From Cymbomonas tetramitiformis (taxonomy: Eukaryota; Chlorophyta; Pyramimonadophyceae; Pyramimonadales; Pyramimonadaceae): a stretch of 64,000 bases of DNA. Below, piece by piece: positions 56,101 through 64,000 of the stretch. Each line of letters starts with the position of its first letter. Position 1 is the stretch's first letter. A model generated the notes under the pieces. It searched no databases. It saw only the letters and a program-made list of their open reading frames with translations, and was not told where the DNA came from. Where the stretch lies: assembly GCA_001247695.2 (NCBI GenBank), contig LGRX02035220.1, positions 124,001 to 188,000 of the forward strand, written 5' to 3'. A program made the position numbers and the translations under genes.

Positions 56101-57910
56101 TGTGCAGCTGCTGCCCCCGCCTCAAGTGCTCGTCAATGATGTCCGACGTCACACTGATGCAAGTGCTCGTCGGTGATGCCCAGACGCCACAACGCTACGG
56201 GTGCTCCTCTCAAAGTGCTCGTCGGTGATGCCCAGACGTCACACAGCTAAGGGTGCTCCTCTCAAAGTGCTCGTCGGTGATGCCAGACGCCACACAGCTA
56301 CGGGTGCTCCTCTCAAAGTGCTCGCTCTGCCAGGTGGTCTGATCAGCCAGCGGCTCCTCCTCTACACGATGTATGCTGTCTGAGCCACAAAACGCTCTGC
56401 CACCCGCGACTCCTCTGTAAGATCTGCCGTGTGCATAACTGAGCTGGCCCACTGAATGATCCCACCCATCTGTTGTGTCTGTGCACTAGATGTGCCTCTG
56501 GGCGTGACGTGTCATGCTCCTGTAGGTGTGGTGTGTCATGTATGACTTACGCCCACCACCCTGGTGTGTGCGCCAACTGTCCGCATCGTGCGCTCACCGT
56601 CACAGTGTGCCCCAGTGGTGTCAACCGCGTGTCCCCCGGTAGCTGTGTACTGCAGCTCAACCCACCAACCGTCATGTGTTCGCCAATGTGGTGGCAGCCT
56701 GCTGCAGCTCCAAGTCTGTGGTGGTGTATCGCACTCTTCATGCTCTGCGCCTCCAATATGTGTGTGCTCCGGCGTCTCACCGAGTGCACCCTCTGTCAAG
56801 CGTGTCCCTCAGCCCTGCTGCAACCGCTCCTCCTCTGAGTGTGGTGTGGCGCTGTGCACTCCATGTCAATATATCCACCAAATCTGTATGACGCATCCGC
56901 GTCAAGCGTGTGGGTGTCTGATGCGATCGGCTCACCAATACATAGTGTGCACCTGCCAGCAACTCACCGTGTGCCAGCGTGATATAAAAGTCCACTACTC
57001 TGTGTATCCACCACCCCCAGTGCCTCATCAACGGCGTGTCGTCCCTCCAGCTCTACACTGACCGAGGTGTGCTGTAGCTGTGTATGCCACCAATGCGTTG
57101 CGCCACCTCCTGGGTGTGCACCAACAGTGTGCTGTGCCGCCTCCCAGTGTATGGTGATGGCGCACCCCACCTCCAAGTCCTCCTCGATGAACGTCGCGGT
57201 GAAGGTGAGCCGCTCCCAACTCTGCGATGGAGGCGTAGTGCCTCTGAGTCAATGATGAAGGTGAGCTGCTCCCAACTCCGTGGTGGAGGCGTCGTGCCTG
57301 AGATCTTCGTGATAACGATGAACACGAGAGTCCCTTCAGCTCTGCGACAATGGCCTCCAAGTCAACAGTGATGACGGCAACGCAGTGCCCCTCCAGCTCT
57401 GGTGCAAATGATGAGAACGAGAGTCCCTCCAGCTCTGCAACAATGGCCTCCAAGTCAACAGTGATGACGGCAACGCACTGCCCCTCCAGCTCTGGTGCAA
57501 ACACGAAGCACTGCGTCTGAACCATGGTGCTCTAGGCGTGCGCCTGCGTGAGCTAGTGCTCCTCGCACCGTGCGTGCCCACCAGTGGTGTGTACTGTGTG
57601 GCCGTTGCGCGAAATCCCAGCTTCACGACTCTGTAGTGCTGTGTAATCATCCCCAAGTGTGTGCCAGCCATGCGCTGTGCTACCTACAAGGTGCGCGCCA
57701 ACAGTGTGCCGTGCCGCCTCCCCATGCGTGGTACGATGTGATTCTGGGCTTATCGGCCCAACCTCTGTGTGCGAGTGCTCGTGACCACTGCACTCCATGT
57801 GTCTGCCAAAATCCTCTCAAACCAAAGTCCGGGGCTCACAGTCCAACTCCTGTCTGTGTGTGTGTGCGCCTGCCTCGCGGTCACTACGCTCCACGAACTG
57901 TGTGCGCCTA
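53140..57910. repeat. GC-rich low-order repeat block
   Basis: The words GTTCTCAAGGCTCGCCAACC, TCCCTCCAGCTCTG and GATGGTGATG recur at irregular spacing on the plus strand, with embedded tandem arrays. There is a 110-bp unit near 53200-53350, a 136-bp unit with at least two and a half copies at 53700-54080, a segment at 54250-54400 repeated at 55760-55900, a 60-bp unit near 56165-56330, and a 75-100-bp unit at 57330-57500. Minus-strand translation repeatedly gives phrases such as LASLENTH, MAGLEATHYH and LEGRHAV, which hints at a decayed repeat-protein gene, but stops are frequent and no frame persists. I do not assign a gene. Confidence 0.6.
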
Positions 57911-58575
57911 TCTGCCAGTGCACCGTGGTCAACGTCGGCTGCCTCAGTGGCCGCCTCGCTGAAAGAACATGAACTTGTCCGCGATGACGCGTGTATGTCC
58001 AGCACCCTGAAGTCCGTGGTGATAAGCGTCGGCTGCCTCAATGGCCGCCTCGCTGAAATGCACGGTGGTCAACGTCGGCTGCCTCAGTGGTCGCCTCGGT
58101 GAAAGAACAGGAACTTGTCCACGATGACGCGTGTATGTCCAACACCTGGAAGTCCGTGGTGATAAGCGTCGGCTGCCTCAGTGGCCGCCTCGCTGCAGTG
58201 CACGGTGGTCAACGTCGGCTGCCTCAGTGGCCGCCTCGCTGGAAGAACAGGAAATTGTCCACGATGACGCGTGTATGTCCAACACCTGGAAGTCCGTGGT
58301 GATAAGCGTCGGCTGCCTCAGTGGCCGCCTCGCTGCAGTGCACGGTGGTCAACGTCGGCTGCCTCAGTGGCCGCCTCGCTGGAAGAACAGGAACTTGTCC
58401 ACGATGACGCGTGTATGTCCAACACCTGGAAGTCCGTGGTGATAAGCGTCGGCTGCCTCAGTGGCCGCCTCGCTGCAGTGCACGGTGGTCAACGTCGGCT
58501 GCCTCAGTGGCCGCCTCGCTGGAAGAACAGGAACTTGTCCACGATGACGCGTGTATGTCCAACACCTTGAGCACG
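57910..58575. repeat. 140-bp tandem array, about five copies
   Basis: Units contain GACGCGTGTATGTCCAACAC, AGTCCGTGGTGATAAGCGTC and two internal copies of GTCGGCTGCCTCAGTGGCCG. Copies 2 to 5 are almost identical, indicating recent expansion. Open frames shared between units are a by-product of the array. Confidence 0.9.
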
Positions 58576-58659
58576 CAAGTACTCTGCTGCTATGTCAAGT
58601 GTAGGCGGAGACTGTGCCCCTGGCGGGGATCTCTGAACTCCACACCCAACAATGTCTGA

Positions 58660-59330
58660 GCACTCCCACACCGAGAGTGTCTATGATGACCGAAACCACC
58701 TTCGCCGCGCTCCCGAGCCAAGAGTGTCCGAAGCCAAAGCCACCTTGCTGCATATAATACCTTTGCAAACCATCAAGCCCAACAAAACCAAAAATGCCCG
58801 GAGCCAATATCTTGCGCCAACCAGAAGCCTTGTGCGTTTTAACTAAAAGAATAACTGAAGCCAAACTGTTGTGTAAAAGCCATGCGCCTTGCAGACCACA
58901 GAGCCAAAACAACCGAAGCCATTCTAATATAAACCAGCCACCATCCTTTCACAATAAGACCAAAGTAAACATAGCCGAACCTGTACGAGGAATATAGATA
59001 AGCTTTATATCCCAAGAGCCAAAATAACCGAAGCCAGTCTGTTATGTCAAAGCCAAAATAACCCGACGCCAGTCTGTTATGTGAACGCCAAAACAACCGA
59101 AGCCAGTCTGCCACGTCAAGGCCAAAATAACCGAAGCTCATCCTGCCACGTAGAAGCCAAAATAAGAAGCCAAAATAACCGAAGCCAGTCTCTCATGTGA
59201 AAGCCAAAATAACCGAAGCCACCCGATATGTCAAAGCCGTCAGTCCGAAGCCGCCCCGCCGTGTAAAAGCCAAAATAACCGAAGCCAGTCTGTCGCGTAA
59301 AAGCCAAAATAACCGAAGCCAGTCCGATAT
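58660..59330. repeat. GCCAAAATAACCGAAGCC tandem array
   Basis: Diverged units of about 30-55 bp with core GCCAAAATAACCGAAGCCAG followed by TCTGT(C/T)A(C/T)GT. The left part (58660-58990) is strongly degenerate. Minus-strand frames rich in GYFGF and WLRLFWLL are artefacts. Confidence 0.85.
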
Positions 59331-59334
59331 GCAT

Positions 59335-59550
59335 TTGTTGCCTTCCGCATTCCTGCACATATAACATTCATTGTAGTTCCTCCACAACATTCGAACAGTC
59401 ATACCATGAGGAAGATAGTCAAAATTCCTCATTCTCATTCTGGGGGCAGTAGGGCATGTTGCATACATGCCAAGAACATAGGCAACAATACATTCTCGCT
59501 TGGATGGCATGGTTGGATGAGGTGGCAGGTGAAGAAAGAAAAGTGCCAAG
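59335..59550 (-). CDS. Transposon-type N-terminal domain, copy A
   Basis: A minus-strand reading with MPSKRECIVAYVLGMYATCP and GMTVRMLWRNYNE then continues into the adjacent tandem array. It is clearly related to the frame at 59820-60110 (shared MPSKR start, a central cysteine-containing part, and GMT-x3-LW-x-NYN). Such LW.NY..C segments resemble the N-terminal domain of several transposon-encoded proteins. This is inference, and no catalytic region was found. Confidence 0.35.
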
Positions 59551-59819
59551 CTGAAAAGTGAGTTGTGAGGACAAGGTAGGTGCTTAAATATCTCAGTAGT
59601 GTGGCCGTCGTGATTTCAGTTGGCCAATCAAATGACCTCTTTCAGGTGGGTCGGATCGAAGGCCCGCATGTCACAAACATAGCATGTCACAACATTGGAA
59701 ATGTGAAACGTCGATAACAATTTCATTCAAAATATGTTCGAATACAATTATATTTAACGGTGTTCCAACGATAAGTCAATTTGCTCAATGACAAAGCTAT
59801 ATGCTGTCGCTATATAGCA

Positions 59820-60110
59820 TCAATTCATCCGACGGAACTTGACCCAAGAGCTAAGCTCCTCTCTGAACACACGACAAAAAAGGCTGAGTGAGCATTCCAT
59901 GCCTTCGCCGTCGACGCATTGTGTATTGTAGTTCTGCCACAACGTTTGGATAGTCATACCCGGCGGAAGAAGAACTGTATTGCTGCATGGGTAAGACTCC
60001 CCGTGATTTTTGGCAAACTGGTCGATGTATGTGAAAACAGACTGCCGCTTGGATGGCATGACTATGGTAGAAGTAGAAGCAGGTGCGTCGCTGACGGGAA
60101 AAGGGGGCAA
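59820..60110 (-). CDS. Transposon-type N-terminal domain, copy B
   Basis: A frame of 96 codons: an N-terminal Pro/Ser/Thr stretch, MPSKRQSVFTYIDQFAKNHG, GMTIQTLWQNYNTQC, and a C-terminal LFCRVFREELSSWVKFRR before the stop at 59820. The last part resembles the CxxFCRxFxxEF pattern of N-terminal domains in transposon proteins. Related to copy A at 59335-59550. The protein seems truncated or is a separate short gene. Function unknown. Confidence 0.4.
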   Translation of the reverse strand: MPPFPVSDAPASTSTIVMPSKRQSVFTYIDQFAKNHGESYPCSNTVLLPPGMTIQTLWQNYNTQCVDGEGMECSLSLFCRVFREELSSWVKFRRMN

Positions 60111-60300
60111 ATGAGTAGTTTAGGCAAGAAATAGAGCTTATGATCTTGGAAAGTCTTGGACCTGCCGAATTATTAGCCTATCAGATACCCGGTACTAGTC
60201 CGCTCGGATCGAAGGACCTACAAGTACATATCTACTATTATTTTGCGACGAAGGCGTGTCTGCGAAGTCCATGATTATCCTGTCTGCATTGCCAATCATT

Positions 60301-60700
60301 CTATGAAAGCAACCTCTGAAGTATGCTTTTCGGGCACCTTAACTTGCAGATGCACATCATCAACCGACCAAACGGAGTGAGACGGTAAAATGGATAAGAA
60401 TATACAAAATCTGGAGCGTGTAAGTTGGAGTGTACAAACCCCATTCTTGCTGTATACTTCTGAAAGTGAGGGGTTTTGAAAATTGTGGCGTCCCGCATTT
60501 CAATGCGCACCGAGGTAACGATTTGCCCGCCAGATATCTGCTGTCTCACGACGGGGCGACCCTTTGGCCGACCTGCAAAACATGCGACGCATTGGATTTC
60601 CCAAAAGGCTAGAAACTGCAGGTAGTCCCCATAGGACCAAGCACTCATGGAATTCCGTTCTGCTGGATGCCGCGTATCCCCCGGGTACTTAAACAAAGGT
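60301..60700 (-). CDS. Open frame of unknown function
   Basis: The minus-strand frame contains SAWSYGDYLQFLAFWEIQCV, a basic stretch (AGRPKGRPVVRQQ) and RMGFVHSNLHAPDFVYSYPF. The composition is protein-like, but no family is recognised and it stands alone. It could belong to the same decayed element as the two domains at 59335-60110. Confidence 0.25.
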
Positions 60701-60838
60701 CGGCATCTTGCATATGGCTGTCCTAATATATGACCCCTTGCAAAACGACAGAAAAACTTATGCCGTGCGTAATCAGCTTTCCGACAAGTTTGGCGTCGCG
60801 CAAAAAAAGGATAAATGGATAAATGGATAAATGGTGAA

Positions 60839-61620
60839 ATGGGTAATTCACCAAGTGAAAATACAAAACGGTCCTCAAATTATTTTCACGTGAAAATACA
60901 ACGACGCGTCCCTCTTCCGGAATATCCCCGCACCCCCCCTCCCCGACAAGTGAAATTACACAACGGGCCCCGGAAATACTGAAAATACACTTTGGTCTCC
61001 TTTTGGTAAAAAATGCAACGTCACCTCCCCGATAAAGTGAAAATGCAAATCAGGTGAAAAACAACAAGTGAAAATACAATGACGCGTCCTTCTTCCGGAA
61101 TATCACCGCACCCCCCGCCCCGACAAGTGGAATTACACAACGGGCCCCGGAAATACTGAGAATATACTTTGGTCTCCTTTTGTGAAAAAATGCACCGACA
61201 CCTCCCCGAAAAACTCAAAATGCTATTCTGGTGAAAAACAACAAGTGAAAATACAAGGACGTGCCCTTCCTCCGGAATATCACCGCACCCCCCGCCCCAA
61301 CAACTGAAATCACACAACGGGCCCCGGAAATACTGAAAATACACTTTGGTCTCCTTTTCTTTAAAAATGCACCGTCACCTCCCCGAAAAAGTCAAAATGC
61401 AATTCAGGTGAAAACAACAAGTGAAAAAAAGAAGGACATGTTCTTCTTTCGGAATATCACCGCACCCCCCTCCCCGACAAGTGAAATTCCACAACGGGCC
61501 CCGGAAATCCTGAAAAAACACTTTAGTCCCCTTTTGTGAAAAAATGCACCGACACCTCCCCGATAAAGTCAAAATACAAATCAGGTGAAAAATACCAAGT
61601 GAAAATAACGGGAAGTTTCC
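60839..61620. repeat. 177-bp tandem subrepeats of the left arm, four copies
   Basis: Each unit contains GGAATATCACCGCACCCCCC, ACAACGGGCCCCGGAAAT and CACTTTGGTCTCCTTTT. Unit marks lie near 60919, 61098, 61275 and 61451. Confidence 0.9.
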
Positions 61621-63654
61621 TTTTTTCAGAATAACTATGACTCACAGAAAATATCACAATGACAACCCTTGTCACCATTGACAGGTAATAAAAAACTGAT
61701 ATTCAGATAATAAGAAGTCCGTGTTAATTATCTTTGAAACATATAATTATTGTCATCGATGACGATATTTCCAGGTGCTGAAAAAAAAATTGTTTTATAC
61801 TTTATTTATAAAGTAGGAAAATTTGTCATCGATGACGATATTTTTCGGTTGCATGAAAACATCAAGTTACAACAACAAGCTTGTCATCGGTGACGTTTTT
61901 CTCACTATTTGTAAAATAGGTCTGCGAACAAATAAATTATAGAATAACGCGAATAACGCGTGCTTCACGCTTATACTAAGAAATTATAGGATAATTATAG
62001 AAAATAGAAGCCGCTAGGCAGGAAGGTGGCAACGTTGCAACGTCTGCGAGCGGAAAGCTACTACTAAGAAAAGAAGGGAAGCCAAACGCTTCAAGAGTGA
62101 AAGTTAAAAAAGAACAATTTCGAGTCTGCTGTCGCGGAGTTTGTAAATATAAAGAAAGCGAAATATTGTTAAGTCTTTTAAAGTCTTCAACGCAACGCTA
62201 ATAAGGACCAATCCAGTTCCACATTAGAAAGTCACCTTTAAACCCCAATCAGATCTAATCTTGCAAGACTCCGTTAAGAAGCGCTATTTTACCTATTGTT
62301 GCTTGTGCTGCAAGCAGTGAAACATCTAAGCAAATAGCTGATATTAATGAGCTAGCGAATTAGTATCCGATTGCGCCGAGGTTTGTTCCTCGGGAGCTCA
62401 AGGTGAAAGTGCAGGTATGCTTTTATTTTTTCAGACTTTTTATTGATAACATCTTGCGGTGAAAAAGTTTACATTGGTGTCGCTGTTTTTAGTTTTCTCT
62501 TTTTTGTCATCGATGACGACTCCACCTAATTTGTCAACGAGTTCGCTTTTGGCACAAGTTTTATTTCTTTCTGAAACGTCATCGATGACAACTTACCTCT
62601 CTTGCCGTTGATTTAGTCGTTATTTTTCTACGAACATGGTATTCCTTGTCATCGATGACAATATTTTTGTCATCGATGACGCTTTGGGTACTTGTTCTGT
62701 TTATTCACTGGACGTATCTACGTTTAGAACTATTTTTGTCATCGATGTCAATATTTTGTCATCGATGACAATATTTTTCTGAGACCGAATGCTTGTGACA
62801 AGTTTTTCCTGAGGATATTACCCCCATGGAGATCAATTTTCTTGCGGGCTCTCACAGTTTTGTTTCGAACGAGAAAGGAGTCAAAGCCTATACTTTTTTT
62901 TCGTTCGTCGATGACGGATGTTTCCGTCATTGGTGACGGACGTTCCGCAGTTATTTCAAAAAGTATGGAACTGTCCGTCACCAATCACGGACGTTTTTTT
63001 TCTCTTGATGAGTTACTACCTTCAACGTCAAAGATAGCGGCAGTTTTAAAAGTCTCTAATTACGCAGCGTCTAAGTTATTTAACCGTCGATGTCTTTACG
63101 ATGAACTCGCAACAAACCGCGGCGCAATCGTATACTGATTCCCTAGTAGCTCATTGGTATCAGCTAGTTGCGCAGACTTGTTATTGCGTGCGGCACATTC
63201 TAAGACAGCGCTTCTTTAAGAAGTCTTACAAGATTGGATCCGAAAGAATCTTAATGACTTTTGAAACTGCAAAGATTCTGGACCGGTCATAATATTCAGC
63301 TTTGCGTTAAAGACTTTAGAACAAGTCTCTAATTACGCAGCGTGTAAGTTATCAACCCGTGTAGACCTATTTTACAAATAGTGAGAAAAACGTCACCGAT
63401 GACAAGCTTGTTGTTGTAACTTGATGTTTTCATGCAACCTAAAAATATCGTCATCGATGACAAATTTTTCTACTTAATAAATAAAGTATGAAATAATTTT
63501 TTTTCAGCACCTAGAAATATCGTCATCGATGACAATAATTTTAGGTTTCAAAAATATTCAGCACGGACTTCTTATTATCAGTTCAATATCACTTTCTTAT
63601 TAGCTGTCAATGGTGACAAGGGTTGTCATTGTTATATTTTCTGTGAGACATAAT

Positions 63655-64000
63655 TATTCTGGAAAAAGGAAACTTGCTTTTTATTTTCACTTGGTATTTT
63701 TCACCTGATTTGCATTTTGACTTTTTCGGGGAGGTGTCGGTGCATGTTTTCACAAAAGGAGACCAAAGTGTATTTTCAGTATTTCCGGGGCCCGTTGTGT
63801 AATTTCACTTGGCGGGGAGGGGGGTGCGGTGATATTCCGGACGAAGGACGCGTCCTTGTATTTTCACTTGTTGTTTTTCACCTGATTTGCATTTTGACTT
63901 TATCGGGGAGGTGTCGGTGCATGTTTTCACAAAAGGAGACCAAAGTGTATTTTCAGTATTTCCGGGGCCCGTTGTGTAATTTCACTTGGCGGGGAGGGGG
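63655..64000. repeat. 177-bp subrepeats of the right arm (inverted), two copies to the window end
   Basis: Reverse complement of the units at 60839-61620: GTGTCGGTGCATGTTTTCAC and GGGGCCCGTTGTGTAATTTC recur at about 63735/63913 and 63788/63965. The array is cut by the window end. Confidence 0.9.

Larger units (their letters stand above)
60839..64000. mobile_element. Element with very long terminal inverted repeats and internal GTCATCGATGAC sites (right end outside window)
   Basis: The left arm (about 60839-61923) and right arm (about 63363 to the window end) are inverted copies. Each arm has outer 177-bp tandem subrepeats and an inner, non-tandem stretch of about 300 bp carrying AACATCAAGTTACAACAACA and the palindromic motif. 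The 1.4-kb centre (61924-63362) has more copies of the motif and only short open frames (for example 62842-63138), with no recognisable transposase. Long TIRs with subrepeats are known from Mutator-like and foldback elements. The element's class cannot be decided because the right end is missing. Confidence 0.7.

Noticed and set aside
57910..58575. Repeat protein encoded by the 140-bp array
   Set aside because: 140 is not a multiple of three, so each frame is lost at the next unit. The long frames come from internal redundancy.
61021..61572. Frames with CIFSQKETKV and RGGGCGDIPEEG phrases
   Set aside because: They repeat with the 177-bp subrepeat of the terminal inverted repeat, have no start context and no conservation beyond the DNA repeat.

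Overview
The window looks like nuclear DNA of a repeat-rich eukaryotic microbe, most plausibly a unicellular alga or another protist. The grounds are GT-AG introns in every gene I could rebuild, a spliceosome-associated cyclophilin gene with 21 introns, a SET-domain gene, LTR retrotransposons with gag, integrase and chromodomain, CACTA, hAT-like and MITE-like DNA transposons, and no operons. Base composition changes abruptly between blocks and there is one assembly gap (36037-36512). I cannot name the species.

Layout. 1-4.8 kb: a CACTA/Tnp2-type transposase on the minus strand with a PHD finger at its C-terminus, short look-alike introns and a tandemly triplicated exon-intron unit. 4.9-8.9 kb: direct and inverted repeats, two tRNA-like sequences, a duplicated possible exon, an AT-rich ATATTGAA/CAACATATT array and a 1.1-kb TTCCATAGG array. 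8.9-12.9 kb: little that is recognisable. 12.9-17.5 kb: a multi-exon gene of unknown function (+). 17.4-18.8 kb: exons of a possible membrane protein (-). 19.0-21.6 kb: a SET-domain gene (-). 22-27 kb: a 33-bp satellite, a foldback element and mostly anonymous DNA.

27.0-38.8 kb: a complete gene for the WD40-cyclophilin PPWD1 (-). It has 22 exons, is open throughout (611 codons) and keeps all the cyclophilin catalytic positions I could check. At least nine of its introns carry their own minisatellite or tandem duplication, and one of these arrays surrounds the assembly gap. 39-41.2 kb: a secreted or membrane EGF-like protein gene (+).

41.2-51.5 kb: nested transposons. An LTR element that carries only gag (41.2-44.8 kb) lies next to the 3' half of a Ty3/gypsy chromodomain element (45.7-48.8 kb), which is itself interrupted by two small inverted-repeat elements. 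A second, diverged copy of the gag element (48.8-51.5 kb) cuts off that pol and is split by a 1.52-kb hAT-like element with a perfect 8-bp target duplication. 51.5-58.6 kb: a possible LTR start, an acidic-protein exon and a long GC-rich block of low-order repeats. 58.7-60.7 kb: a tandem array and two related transposon-type N-terminal domains. 60.8-64 kb: an element with terminal inverted repeats of more than 0.6 kb (1.08 kb on the left) built from 177-bp subrepeats, strewn with the palindrome GTCATCGATGAC and running off the window end.

There is no pathway-like gene cluster. The two clearest host genes act in pre-mRNA splicing (PPWD1) and, presumably, protein methylation (SET). The rest is dominated by mobile elements and by intron or intergenic repeat expansion.
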